Source: Stictocephala bisonia
Lineage: Eukaryota > Arthropoda > Insecta > Hemiptera > Membracidae
Length of the DNA: 64,000 nucleotides
Direction: 5' to 3'
Assembly (NCBI GenBank): GCA_035578905.1
Contig: JAQJVL010000563.1
Span: 492,770 to 556,769 of the forward strand
In this document: piece after piece, positions 11,211 through 22,548 of the stretch
Layout of the letters: every line of letters begins with the position of its first letter
Numbering within the stretch: position 1 is the stretch's first letter
The notes under the pieces: model-generated
Told to the model about the DNA's origin: nothing
Databases searched by the model: none
Seen by the model: the letters and a program-made list of their open reading frames with translations, nothing else
Translations under genes and position numbers: made by a program

Positions 11211-11546
11211 CTTGTTAGTTGGTCTATCAACAACAAATAGTCCTTATATTTTATATATGAGACTCTACATAATCAATAAAGTATTCCAAATGTTCGGTTG
11301 TTAATTTAAAATAAAAAAAGGAATAATCAATATATATTAAGTACAAATTAAGTCTCACCGGTTTTTGTATTTTCAGATATTTCGTAGAACGTGAAATTAA
11401 TTAGGTGTATTAATTAATAAAATTTGTTTATGATAGCTGTAATAGTTGGAAGCTCACAAATTCATGACAGTCCAACTATCAGGTTGGATACGTACAGCTT
11501 TAAAGATTTACTTTGTTGTGAACAACTTCACCCCCCCCCCCCCCTA
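11211..11546. other. Non-coding, with a poly(C) run
   Basis: AT-rich, with a C run at 11531-11544. No gene seen. Confidence 0.4.
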
Positions 11547-11705
11547 TTTAGCTTTGTGACAGGAGATAACTTTATATTTTAATTAATATAACATGACTTT
11601 TGTACCCTTTCCCAAATATATATGACAGCTTTTATATTTTTTATAAACAAATGGTAGGCGACAAAAACCAAACGGTATACTCGTATAAGCATAATAATTA
11701 TAAAT
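11547..11705 (+). repeat. 3' tail of a LINE, third copy
   Basis: From AGCTTTGTGACAGGAGAT through AACAAATGGTAGGCGACAA it matches the 3' ends at 42030-42170 (plus) and 19595-19735 (minus). Only the untranslated tail is present, as expected for a severely 5'-truncated insertion. Confidence 0.75.
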
Positions 11706-11809
11706 GGCATTATAGTGTTTATATCTCATAATTATTAATAGATGTTCGTCAATGAAAAATAACCAATTAAATAAACTATAAATATTTCTTGTGTGTGTGT
11801 GTTTCTTTT

Positions 11810-11842
<33 letters not shown>

Positions 11843-12095
11843 AAATATTTGACGCAATATCTCATATTAGGTCAACCACAAAAATTCTTCAATTATTTAT
11901 TTGATTAGTAATAATTATTGTGTCTCTAAACAGTAACCATACATCACAAATTAATATTCTAGGCATATTTATTTTATTTTCTTCTTTACGTGTATTCAAT
12001 AAGGATTTTCAATGTACTGGTAGTCATTGAGAGTAAACAAGTTAATTTATTAGTTGCTACAATTTTAAACTAACTGTTATTTACTACCATTAATT
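11706..12095. other. Non-coding, with poly(T)
   Basis: Contains a (GT)n stretch followed by a long T-rich run (11790-11838). No gene seen. Confidence 0.4.
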
Positions 12096-12873
12096 AATAC
12101 TTCATAGATTATTTGTTAATAGTGCACTGGTTACATTAGTCACGTCCTACCGCACAACCGTTTGGTATCGAACATTATTCCGTGTTACACTCGATACTTC
12201 ATAGATTAGTTGTTAATAGTGCACTGGTTACATTAGTCACGTCCTACCGCATAACCATTTGGTATCGAACATTATTCCGTGTTACACTCGATACTTCATA
12301 GATTAGTTGTTAATAGTGCACTGGTTACATTAGTCACGTCCTACCGCATAACCATTTGGTATCGAACATTATTCCGTGTTACACTCGATACTTCATAGAT
12401 TAGTTGTTAATAGTGCACTGGTTACATTAGTCACGTCCTACCGCATAACCGTTGGGTATCGAACATTATTCCGTTTTACACTCGATACTTCATAGATTAG
12501 TTGTTAATAGTGCACTGGTTTCATTAGTCACGTCCTACCGCATAACCGTTTGGTATCGAACATTATTCCGTGTTACACTCGATACTTCATAGATTAGTTG
12601 TTAATAGTGCACTGGTTACATTAGTCACGTCCTACCGCATAACCGTTTGGTATCGAACATTATTCCGTGTTACACTCGATACTTCATAGATTAGTTGTTA
12701 ATAGTGCACTGGTTACATTAGTCACGTCCTACCGCATAACCTTTTGGTATCGAACATTATTCCGTGTTACACTCGATACTTCATAGATTAGTTGTTAATA
12801 GTGCACTGGTTACATTAGTCACGTCCTACCGCATAACCGTTTGGTATCGAACATTATTCCGTGTTACACTCGA
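12096..12873. repeat. 97-bp satellite, eight units
   Basis: The unit begins ATACTTCATAGATTAG and ends CGTGTTACACTCG. Starts fall at 12097, 12194, 12291, 12388, 12485, 12582, 12679 and 12776, exactly 97 bp apart. Units differ at one to four positions, so the array was homogenised or amplified recently. Open frames on both strands near its end are by-products. Confidence 0.95.
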
Positions 12874-13307
12874 TACTGCACTACAATGTATATTACATGT
12901 GAAGTCGTTATATGAATACACCGTTATGAAGCTCCGGACTACAATCGCCATAGGTGGTTGAGTTTGACCCCACAGAAGCTCATTAACGAGGCTCAGGTCA
13001 CAGTCACGGCTTGTTAAGGGCCATTTTTGTAAAAGGGATCCCAACAGTATTACGCGACCTAATAATTGCCGTAATGGTTTATAGGATATCCACTAACAAT
13101 ATGAGTAAAATTTGTTTTCGAGGGTAGATAGAAAGACTTTTATAAAATTTTTTTTTTCAAAAACGTTATACTTAAGCCTAGAGTTCAATATGCTGTAGCA
13201 TCGGTAACACATTAGTTTTTTTTCTTTTCTTTTTTTTATCAACACCAGTGACACTATTTGTTGACTATTTAAACGTTGCTATGGGACTATGGTCCAAACC
13301 CATTGAG
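12874..13307. other. No recognisable gene
   Basis: Short region after the satellite. Nothing convincing. Confidence 0.35.
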
Positions 13308-13393
13308 CTAAATTTAGTTGGACATTCCGGGATTTGAGCCCACGACTCCCTGCGTTGGAGTCAGGAGTGCTAACTGTTAGGCTACCGAAACCC
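13308..13393 (-). repeat. tRNA-like SINE head or tRNA pseudogene
   Basis: On the minus strand the order is TAGCCTAACAGTTAGCA (A-box-like), then GGGCTCAAATCCCGG (B-box-like, GGTTCRANTCC), with a possible anticodon stem between. Paired ends and a full cloverleaf are not convincing, so a tRNA-derived SINE is more likely than a working tRNA. Confidence 0.45.
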
Positions 13394-13434
13394 AATAAAC
13401 GATGTTCGATGTGATGAAGTAGAACAGTGGATTC

Positions 13435-13455
13435 TAACCTAACCTAACCTAACCT
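13435..13455. repeat. Interstitial telomere-type (CCTAA)4
   Basis: Four head-to-tail CCTAA units, the complement of the TTAGG insect telomere repeat. A shorter run is at 60795-60810. Confidence 0.7.
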
Positions 13456-13785
13456 GCTTATGTACGTGCTCTTGTTATTCGTGAGAAAAAATAAGAAGTG
13501 AGTGAAAATAGTGGTTTCATACTAAGCTTAGTCAAAGGCTGTTGAACGGACAATTTTATAAAATATACAGTCTTTATCTATGTGAGAAAAATTTTGTCAA
13601 TTATTACAGAATGTCTATTCAAAGTTTTGATACTTTCCTATAAAAATTAACCTCCGACTTTAATTACAATGTCGCGCTTGCCTGTTGAAAAACAAAATTC
13701 AGGTCAATAACGTGCTCAAAGAAGTTTTTTATATTCTTATATACATTGGTGGTCCTCACATTGTAAATATCGAGTAGTTATTTCT

Positions 13786-13990
13786 CCAGTTTGCCATATG
13801 GATTACAAAGCCAGCACCTTGTCAGTCCCTCCCTTTATTCCTCCCAAATCCTCGAGGATAAACGTAGTAATTATTACTTTATATGTATAGAGATGTACAT
13901 TAATTGTAATCTATTTAAATCTGCCATTTTTATTTATGCTGTGGCCATAACAAAGCTACTTCTCTTAATTTTTTTCTCTGTGGTAATGCT
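13786..13990. repeat. Dispersed repeat, copy A (partner 39478-39700)
   Basis: Both copies contain GCAGCACCTTGTCAGTCC (or GCCAGCACC), TC-AGGATAAAC, TATA-AGATGTACRTTAA and GCGGCCATAA-like blocks, then TTTTTTCTCTGT. Copies are ~75 percent alike by eye. Class unknown. Confidence 0.7.
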
Positions 13991-14555
13991 TATAATTTAT
14001 ATATATATTATTATAAAAGTATAAGAAAAGGTACGTTAAGATTTATTTATATACAATTATTATTTATATTTATAAGCAAATATATGCAATTGTACTTCTA
14101 AGCAAATTAAATTCTTCCTGCACAATAAGAAGCTCAATTGTTTTACAACAATACAATATTGTAATTTCCAACCAACTGTGCTTTTTCTATAGTCAATATA
14201 TACATTAAATTAATGCTACTGTTTCAGCTCTGTTTTTAAGTCAGACCACAACGTTTTTAAGCGTCATAAAATTGGAGGCCGAGTGCCTTTGAGCTGGGCA
14301 CGTTCTTTATATTGGTCAAAAACTAAATCCCATAAACAAACCCCATCGACGTTACAGCAAAGGTGTTTAGCCACACACAAAGCCCGTTACAGAGGGGAAT
14401 TTGAAAGTCTTTGTTCGCCAACGTAGTTGCCGACAAGTGGATTTATATGACATCTGAATGTGTGTTTACATTTTTACAATGTAATTAGCCTGCATGAGTC
14501 ATACAAATGTCCCATAAAATACAAATTTAGTTAATTGCAAGTTATTTAAAGTGAT
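13991..14555. other. No recognisable gene
   Basis: AT-rich, no frame or repeat that I recognise. Confidence 0.4.
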
Positions 14556-14559
14556 TATA

Positions 14560-15554
14560 CAGAGTGAGTTTTATGTCCTGGCACACCTGGATATAATTTA
14601 AACGGCCCGAGATATCTATGTGAAACCTTGACCCTACCTATTATAACATATTTTCTTAATTTTTCAAGTTGTTGAAAATGTTGCCCCCCTTTTCTAAAGG
14701 GGGGTAAAGGGGGGCAACTAAACATTTTCAAATACAAACCCCTATTATGTGACCCCTCATTTTAAAGGGAATAAAAAAAGAAATCCAATAATGCAAACTA
14801 GAGGTCTATACGTTTATTTTAACAAATTTTATGACAAATTTATAATAATAAAATCAGTAACTGTCTTGTCCTTTTTTATGTGATGGCACACCTGGATATA
14901 ATTTAAACGGCGAGAGATATCTATGATGAAATGCAAGTGAGTAGTAAAGAGAAAGTCAACAGTAGATTGTTGCAACCGGTAAGATAAGAACAAGGGAAAT
15001 TCCAATGCATGTTGACTCATGTTACGATAAACAGGACAAGACAGTTACTGATTTTATTACATGATAGGGGTTTGTATTTGAAAATATTTAGTTGCCCCCC
15101 TTTACCCCCCTTTAAAAAAGGAGGGCAAAATTTTCAACAACTTGAAAAATTAAGAAAATATGTTATAATAGGTAGGGTCAAGGTTTCACATAGATATCTC
15201 GGGCCGTTTAAATTATATCCAGGTGTGCCAGGACATAAAAAAGGACAAGAAAGTTACTGATTTTATTATTATAAATTTGTCATAAAATCTGTTAAAATAA
15301 ACGTATAGACCTCTATTTTGCATTATTGGATTTCTTTTTTTATTCCCTTTAAAATTAGGGGTCACATGATAGGGGTTTGTATTTGAAAATGTTTAGTTGC
15401 CCCCCTTTACCCCCCTTTAGAAAAGGGGGGCAAAATTTTCAACAACTTGAAAAATTAAGAAAATATGTTATAATAGGTAGGGTCAAGGTTTCACATAGAT
15501 TTCTCGGGCCGTTTAAATTATATCCAGGTGTGCCAGGACATAAAACTCACTCTG
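14560..15554. mobile_element. 995-bp composite foldback element with TA target duplication
   Basis: Perfect outer ends CAGAGTGAGTTTTATGTCC and its complement at 15536-15554 lie between TA dinucleotides (14558-14559, 15555-15556). Arms of ~310 bp (14560-14870, 15245-15554) are inverted copies. A further inverted, partial copy (15020-15240) and a short one (14880-14930) lie inside, so it is nested or rearranged. Each arm contains a C-rich stretch (TTGCCCCCCTTTACCCCC). A ~60-codon frame repeats in each arm but is simply the arm read three times. Target and end sequence suggest a non-autonomous Tc1/mariner derivative. Confidence 0.9.
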
Positions 15555-15556
15555 TA

Positions 15557-16276
15557 TAGTTTTAACGATACTCCAGCATGCTTCAGTGAACGTGTAAACG
15601 ATTTTGATTTACACACGATATTTGGTATTAAATAATTGTACCGAGAATTAATTAAAAGTTTTAATAACATGTTAAACGTTAAATTATTATTTTACCGGTA
15701 TTATTGTGTAATTTTATTTTCCTTCGTGTTTAACCAATCAGTATAATAAATATTTAGTTAGTATATTATAATATGTACTGATATAAAATATGTTGATAGT
15801 TTTAAGAGGCATTTATTGTATTAGATCCATCTCAATAAATAAGTGTATCTATTCAACTCTATTTTATAATAATTAAAATAACGAACGTCGCTGATTAAAA
15901 AAATAATACATAAATCTGATCAACAATCATATTTGCTTTTACAGAGACTATAAACTAAACTACTATAAAATTACCACAAAGTGATTGAGAGTTACAACTG
16001 CATTTATTGAAAAGAAATAAATTAAAAAATTAAATAATATAGATAGCTAAACCAATCATATTTAATTACATTTAACATTGCTTAATTATCAGTGGGCGAA
16101 CTGAAATTTTCATTTCATTTATTGACCAATGGCAATCTATTTTTAAACAAGTACATTCAAAATATAACAAAGCAAAACATTATAATAATTAAAACTAAAT
16201 TGCACTAGGCTAATTAGTAAAATGCACATAAATTTGGTTGACAAATAACAAACAAAATATAACCTATATATGAATT
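15557..16276. other. No recognisable gene
   Basis: Strongly AT-rich. No feature seen. Confidence 0.4.
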
Positions 16277-16380
16277 AAAATATATAGAACTAAATATAAA
16301 ATATATAGAACTGAATATAAAATATATAGAACTGAATATAAAATATATAGAACTGAATGTAAAATATATAGAACTGTTTA
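16277..16380. repeat. Short tandem repeat, ~20-bp unit, five copies
   Basis: Unit AAAATATATAGAACTGAATA-like, repeated from 16277 to 16380 with single-base differences. Confidence 0.85.
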
Positions 16381-16619
16381 GTAAAAATAAAAATACGGCC
16401 GAACAAAAGTGCAAATTTAAAATCCCTATGTTTAGGCTTTGTCAGGCTCGGTGAATTGTGTCGTGGTCAGCCGACATGTCGCTATCCATTAGCAGGGATG
16501 TCGGGGCGTGGACAGCTGATAGCCAGCTGACAGACGGTGTATTTCACAAAAACTGCTGCAGTCAAATAAATAGCAACACATGCAAAATAGGTTTTTTTTA
16601 ATTCCATTTTAATGGGCCT

Positions 16620-17105
16620 AATACCACCATACACATATGGGTGGGTAGGCTAGCTATCACCATACACATATGGGTGGGTAGGCTAGTTACCACCATACAC
16701 ATATGGGTGGGTGGGCTAGTTACCACCACACACATATGGGTGGGTGGGATAGTTACCACCAAACACATATGGGTAGGTGGGCTAGTTACCACCATACACA
16801 TGTGGGTGGGTGGGCTAGTTACCACCATACAAATATGGGTGGGTGGGCTAGTTACCACCATACACATATGGGTGGGTGGGCTAGTTACCACCATACACAT
16901 ATGGGTGGGTAGGCTAGTTACCACCATACACATATGGGTGGGTGGGCTAGTTACCAACAAACACATATGGGTGGGTGGGCTAGTTTCCACAATACACATA
17001 TGGGTGGGTGGGCTAGCTACCACCAAACACATATGGGTGGGTAGGTGGGCTAGTTACCACCATACCAACATGGGTGAGTGGGCTAATACCACCATACACA
17101 TAGCC
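16620..17105. repeat. 33-bp minisatellite, ~15 copies
   Basis: Unit of 33 bp centred on CACATATGGGTGGGTGGGCT followed by AGTTACCACCATA. Landmark starts at 16631, 16664 and 16697 prove the period. Because 33 is a multiple of 3 and the unit lacks stops in several frames, long repetitive open frames appear on both strands; they are not genes. The core CCACCCATAYRYGTAYRGTG is shared with the 36-bp arrays at 24972, 27886 and 33955. Confidence 0.95.
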
Positions 17106-17499
17106 CCGATGTACATTGCAGTCTGTGTTTGTCTTTTTAACATAATTTTATTTGATAGTTCGTTAGCACTTGATTATTTTTAACTTCTTCTTACAATGTT
17201 TTAACTGTATTAGTGCATTGATGTTAATGTTTTCACAACTTAATTTTTGCATTGAAAATGAATGTATTCAGTTTTATATGGATAGTCGAATCGTTAATTT
17301 CATTAATTGGAATACTTTGTCATAGCCATTTTGTTTACAACACTTCTTGATTTGTTTAAATTGGCTGTTTCTGTAAAATTCATGTTTAGGACACTATAAT
17401 ATTACATGATACGCCATACACATACACACACACACGCGCGCGCGCACGCACACACATACACATGCGCGCGTGTGAACACGTACACGCACAATAATAATT
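17106..17499. other. Non-coding, ends in an alternating purine-pyrimidine run
   Basis: 17420-17475 is (CA)n-(CG)n-(CA)n-GCGCGCGTG, an alternating purine-pyrimidine tract of the type prone to Z-DNA. No gene. Confidence 0.5.
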
Positions 17500-17727
17500 G
17501 TTCGTTATTGTTACTCGAAGAGCTAGTATGAGGCTGGAAACAAGCATGCAGGAAGGTAAACTAACAATGGAAGATCTCATGAAAGTGTTAATGGACATCC
17601 GAGAAGAACAGAAGACAACGAAAGTGGACTTCAATGTTTCGTATGAAGCACTCCATATTCAACTAGCTGAAAACACTAATACACTTCACAATGCTCTTGG
17701 AAAAATTGAGGACTATACAAAATAAAT
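17500..17727 (+). pseudogene. Short coiled-coil ORF fragment, probably retroelement ORF1/gag-like
   Basis: An open frame of ~75 codons ends at TAA 17725-17727. The part from RLETSMQEGKLTMEDLMKVL through DIREEQKTTK to the end has heptad-like spacing of Leu/Met and charged residues, hence a likely coiled coil. No signal peptide or zinc knuckle. Similar short coiled-coil frames precede LINE polymerases in insects, but I cannot assign a family. It lies head-to-head with the LINE at 17790-19490. Could also be a host exon. Confidence 0.35.
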
Positions 17728-17789
17728 TTAGGAAATGCAGGTTGAAAATAATGGTGTAAAATATAATGTGAGTGCGTGCAGTCTGCTGT

Positions 17790-19490
17790 TTACATTTGTA
17801 TGCCCCAGGCGAAGTCTACAAATGTCTACAAATTTTACTCCATAGGGGAGTTATGGAACCATGCTTTGGAGATATAATTATTTTGAACCAATTTGTATAG
17901 TTCGGCTTTAGGTGATTCTAAGTAAGCTTTATTTAGTTCCTACATTTTCAGTTGAAATTGAACATTTTTAAAATCATGCCTAGGTATATGGAGATCTTTG
18001 ACTGGTTTACCATTCTTAATGGCTTACTTAAACAAGCCAACTTTGCTGAAACAAGTCAACTTTATTATTGCCTACTATACCTGAGTATCTTGGTGTCCAT
18101 AAAAGGATGATATGTTTATTTGACTCAATTAACTGTTGAATCACATTATATACGACTCCATCGGCTTTCATGCCATTGAGCATGTTATTTATGGCCTTTA
18201 AACAGGCTTGTTAGTCGCTACATATTACACTTGTCTGGTATCCAGTGAGCGTTTTTATAAATTCCACAGCTTTGAGAATAGCAAGCAACTCTGCTGTATA
18301 ACTTGACACAAGTTTATGTAATGAAAGTTGACAGGTGTTCACCTGAGGAACAAGCAACGCCGAACCCGAACCATCTGTCGTCTTGGATCCATTAGTGTCA
18401 ACGATTATAGTGTCGTATTATACTGAACGATTATACGATTATACTGTTTGTTTGGTTGTTTGAAGTTATGTTCTATTCCTTAAAGAGCCTTCATACTAAG
18501 CCTTTGCTGCATAGTTATCTCGTTTTTTTTTGTTTTTACTCAGGTTTTCGAATTTTGAGTTAGTAACTATATTATGTTGGGTTAAATAGATTGATATGAC
18601 AGCTATCCAAATTAGGATTTACCTCATATATACTATTCAATGCTCTTATATATAATAGTAATGGTTTCTTTTTCCAAAATGTATGTTTGTTGGTTAACAT
18701 CCTTAAATAAATAAGTTTATTATATTCCAAATGGTTTTCTTCAGTTGTTACCTCATATATTTCAGTCAAGATGCTAAGTTTTGTGCTAATTGCCAGAACA
18801 GCAGTTTCCATTTACAATGCAACAACTGGCGTTGTTCTAAAAGCACCAATTGCTAGTCGCAGTGCTTGATTTTGAACTGTTTCTAATTTATTTAACTTGT
18901 GCTTTGCTACGTGGCCAAACAAGAAGCTGCAGTATTCCATTCTAGATCTAATAAGACTTTTATAAATATTTAATGCGAAATCTGGGTGTGTACCTTTTTT
19001 ACCTAGAGTAACCGATTTGATTAGTTTAATATATTTTTGACGCTGTAATGTAATATTGTCAACATGTCCTTTAAAGAGGAGTTTACTATCAATTTCTCCT
19101 CCAATAATTTAATTTTGTCTTTAATAGGTACAACTTGGTCCTATTAATATCATGTTTCCATTAACCTTCCTTTTCCGTGTAAATATTATAATACTAGTTT
19201 TACTAGCATTTACCTCTAATTGTAATTTATAAGGTAAATTTCAAGAGAGTTCAGACCATCCTGTAACATTTCTTCTACAATCCAAACTTTCTTGTTACTT
19301 GCATAGAGTGTGACATCGTCCGCATATTGGAGAGACGATTTTTCGTTAAGTAGGCCTATGGTACTGTTCAATTCTGAAATGTATATTGAAAATAACACAG
19401 GACTAAGGACACTGCCTTGAGGTAAACTCCTGTTGGTAGTCCTTTGGATGGAAAAGTCAGTGTTAATTAACTTTGTACAATATAGTTTAA
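17790..19490 (-). pseudogene. 5'-truncated LINE with reverse transcriptase and RNase H (dead)
   Basis: Minus-strand fragments occur in LINE order. They are LPQGSVLSPVLFSIYISEL (~19430), QYADDVTLYAS (~19325, the catalytic YADD), a thumb region (~19000-18850: RMEYCSFLFGH, TVQNQALRLAIGAFRTTP), RNase H (~18415-18170) and RLRLGH near 17800. In the RNase H the Asp-containing VDTNGSKT, the Glu of SYTAELLAI and a following SD are visible. Stops and frameshifts break it in several places, including a stop after the RNase H SD. RNase-H-bearing LINEs of this kind are known from the I/R1/Outcast-like groups (family knowledge; clade not resolved). Confidence 0.85.
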
Positions 19491-19594
19491 ATGTGATGGT
19501 GATGTGTTTTATGTATACAGTATCTCATTTGACTAAAAATTGTGCAAAAGACAATGTTAAGCCTATTGTGATTTGAAATGGTATAGTAAAGGTT

Positions 19595-20930
19595 GATATA
19601 TATCGTATGGCTTGTTGTCAGCTACCATTTGTTAATTATAAAGCTGCGATGTATTTTTGGATATTTATTCAAAAGTCATGATTATATATATTCATTGATT
19701 ATAAAATGTGAAGTGATCTCCTATCACAAAGCTAAGTCCAATCCATCGAGCGCTCTAACACCTGCCTCACTGATTTTGTGTATGCTGACCAATCCCTCTG
19801 TAAAAGAGCGTAGGGGGCATTCTGTAACTATGTGATCCATTGTTTGTAAAGACTCCCCGCAATCACATGACTTATCTAGTGTCAAACCCCAATATATTTC
19901 CAGTAATTGCATCTGCCAACGCCAGTTCAGAACCTATTTAACAGTGTCCACTCCCTACGAGGGAGGTTCATTCCACCTACAGGTATTGACGGATTGTTAA
20001 TAAGGAACTTACTACGTCCATCAAAACTGTTCCACGCTACGGCCCAGCTGGTATTGGGCGAGAATTTTAATCATTCCCAAATGGAAAGGAGAAAGCATAG
20101 GTGGGTTTCGAGATTTTAAGCGACCGTTCTGACGTGGGAGATCCTGTGTAATGGGTAGGTGCGGGACATTCCAGATCTTATTGAATTCTTTGAGTGCCTT
20201 CTGACCTCTTAACTCTGGAGGAGGTTCAGTTTTCGATTAGCCAGTCTGTTACTTTAGTAGAAGCAGGCTACTTCGGTTTTTGATGGGTTAGGATTCAGCT
20301 TCCAGGTTCTAAAATATTCTTCGAGGGCTGCAAGGTCACTTGTAAGTTTTCTTCAATAGTTGTGAAGTTCTTATGTTGGTAAGCTAAAGCTATATCATCT
20401 GCATATATAAATTGTCTAGACTTTCTGATTGGGATGTCAGCAGTATACACGTTGAATAAAATTGAAGCAAGTACAGACCCCTATGGCAGCCCATCCTTCA
20501 GCTGTCTAAAAGAGCTTTCTTCACGACCGAGATAAACTTTTATTAGCCTGGCACTAAGTATTGACTGCAAACGTCGCAATAGAATGTGACAGGTAAGGAG
20601 GCTGTAGAACTTAAACAACAAACCTTTGCTCCATACTGTGGATAAGCTGCTATAAGATCAATAGAAGCTGCAGATGTTTTCAACTTCTTTTCAAACCCAT
20701 TTTCGATCAATGATGTCAGAGCTAGGATCTGATCACTGCAACTTTGGCCAGAGTGGAAACCAGCCTGCTCAACTGAAACATTAGAATAAAGAATGGGTGA
20801 TATTATATTGTTTAACAGCCTTTCTAGCAACTTGTAACAAACACTAAGAAGATATATTGGGCGATAACTTTCTAAGGTTGATATGATTTCATCTTTATTA
20901 ATTTTAATGGAGACGTAATTTCCAGATTAC
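19595..20930 (-). pseudogene. Second LINE, different family, reverse transcriptase plus C-terminal zinc-knuckle (dead)
   Basis: From the 5' side on the minus strand: ESYRPIYLLSVCYKLLERLL (~20870-20810), EQAGFHSGQSCSDQILALT (~20770-20715), a Q-G-S-VLASILFNVYTADIP region (~20490-20430), YADD (~20400), then TGVGRCNYWKY and CDCGESLQTMDHIVTECPL (~19865-19810). The last is a CxC-H-C knuckle typical of the C terminus of Jockey/R1-like enzymes. Internal stops interrupt it. Its 3' end matches 41786-42170 and 11547-11705. It lies only ~105 bp upstream, in transcription sense, of the RNase-H LINE but is unrelated to it. Confidence 0.85.
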
Positions 20931-22285
20931 GTTTGGAATTAAAAACCTTACAAAATCTTATATCATATTTTTTTAAGCAAAAATATTAAAACATATTTTC
21001 CAATATCGTCAAAATCATAATAATAAATATTCTAATTTTAATGTTCCAACAGTTATTTAAACTGGTTTTTTATTAACATTTAAAATTGAGTCTTCAATTT
21101 ACACACATGTACTTGTAATACTCTCCTGTTATTTTAAGACTTTGGCGTTCTCTCTATCATCACAAAATAAGTTTAAATTTAGATCCACGTGATTTAAATA
21201 TAAAATCAATCATGATTTTGTTATTTTTATATTCTCATAAAAAATATTCTAAAATAAACCTTGTAAATGTTGAATATGAATATTAAACTATCCGAATGTT
21301 AAGGTCAAGTTAAATTTCACAAAAACAAAACAAATATGCTGTTAGGCCCATCCACAACTGAAACGTTCAAGTTCAAACGCTTTCATTTATATTGATAATC
21401 TTAATAATTATATCATGACTGAACAAGGAAAGAGACCACGAACGACGAGCACTTAAACTATGATGATATTGAGTGAATGAAGTAATCTTCAATGTCCATT
21501 ATTCTGTCTATAAGCAGACCTGTCAACTCTCACGCAAAATGCTTGAGTCTCACACCTTCAAATGTCCAGTGGCAGATTAAAGTGGGGGGGGGGGGCGATT
21601 GCTTTTTGGATGAAAACGCTTTCATCCAGTAGGCCTAAAAATAAACTTTCTTAACAACACGGCTACTACAGTACTACATACAATCACGGATGTTATTTTA
21701 GTTCTAGTACTAAAAATTAGTTCTAGGATTTTATGGACTTTTAGAGTAGAACAACAGCTGTTCGATAAAACATTATTTAAGTCTGTGTTTTACACTGTGG
21801 TTAAACTGTCTATATGTTTATTTTCACAGTCAACTAATAACCCACTTTGCAAGAGACAGTATTTCCGAACTTTAAATTCAAAGTTAATCTCAACTTTTGA
21901 ATTCTTATGCTCAAATGGTCAAGATATGGTATGTTAATGTGGATCATTCTGATGTTAAAAAACTGTCTGGTTTTTTGGTCAAAGTTTTTAGAGTCAATCC
22001 ATAGTTTTTAACCTCTAAATTCTTGTCCTTGTTATTTTTTAAGAGTTAAAGACTGTCTAAAAACGCGTAATTTAACAATTCAATTTTAAAAGCCCCGGAT
22101 CCCACTTCTGTCTGGAGGGTATTCCGGTATTACAACCCCCCTCCCCCATTACAATCTTAATTTGACCCTGCAAAGGTCATCGCACTCTCTCACGCAAGAA
22201 AACTACAAACTCACGCAGTTTAGAAGAGTCACGAGAAGCTACAATATTATCACTCAGAACGTAGTCTTAAACGGCCGGTATTATA
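20931..22285. other. No recognisable gene
   Basis: AT-rich, with a G run at 21586-21597 and a C-rich patch at 22130-22150. No coding evidence. Confidence 0.4.
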
Positions 22286-22548
22286 ATTAGAATATATATT
22301 TTCCGGTGACAACTGCGTCAAAGTGCTTCTACATTATTTATAAGATAACCAGACGTTTCGTCCATGCTGTATGTGGCATCCTCAGTTGTATCTCTGAAAC
22401 TTAGTACACAGTCCACTGGTATTACAAAAGCACATCCACTGAGGATGCCACATCACAGCATGGGAGACACGTCTGGTTATCTAGTAAATAGTATAGCTGA
22501 CAGCCTGACACCTTGACGTGGTTGTCACCGTAAAATATATATTCTAAT
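22286..22548. mobile_element. 263-bp foldback with hammerhead-like core fragments
   Basis: Outer arms pair (ATTAGAATATATATTTTCCGG-like left, complement at right up to 22548). Inner arms pair strongly: AGATAACCAGACG (22343) with CGTCTGGTTATCT (22469-22482), and TGTGGCATCCTCAGT with its complement. On the minus strand the left arm reads CTGAGGA, 19 nt, GAAA, CGTC, TGGTTATC; helix I partner GATAAC-CA is partly decayed. It belongs to the same structural class as the foldbacks at 4098 and 34676. Confidence 0.7.

Noticed and set aside
10287..12873. CRISPR array
   Set aside because: Repeats are contiguous tandem units without unique spacers, in a eukaryotic setting.
12764..13044. Open frames across the end of the 97-bp satellite
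   Set aside because: They read satellite sequence plus flank.
13308..13393. Functional tRNA gene
   Set aside because: A- and B-box-like blocks are present, but acceptor and anticodon stems do not pair convincingly.
13435..13455. Chromosome end
   Set aside because: Only four TTAGG-type units, flanked by ordinary sequence on both sides.
14555..15559. Three ~60-codon frames with a PPLPPF-like segment
   Set aside because: The frame is the arm of a foldback element read in three copies; it has no start context and no codon bias.
16598..17183. Long repetitive open frames on both strands (up to 180 codons)
   Set aside because: They are the 33-bp minisatellite read in a period divisible by three, with the same 11-residue unit over and over.
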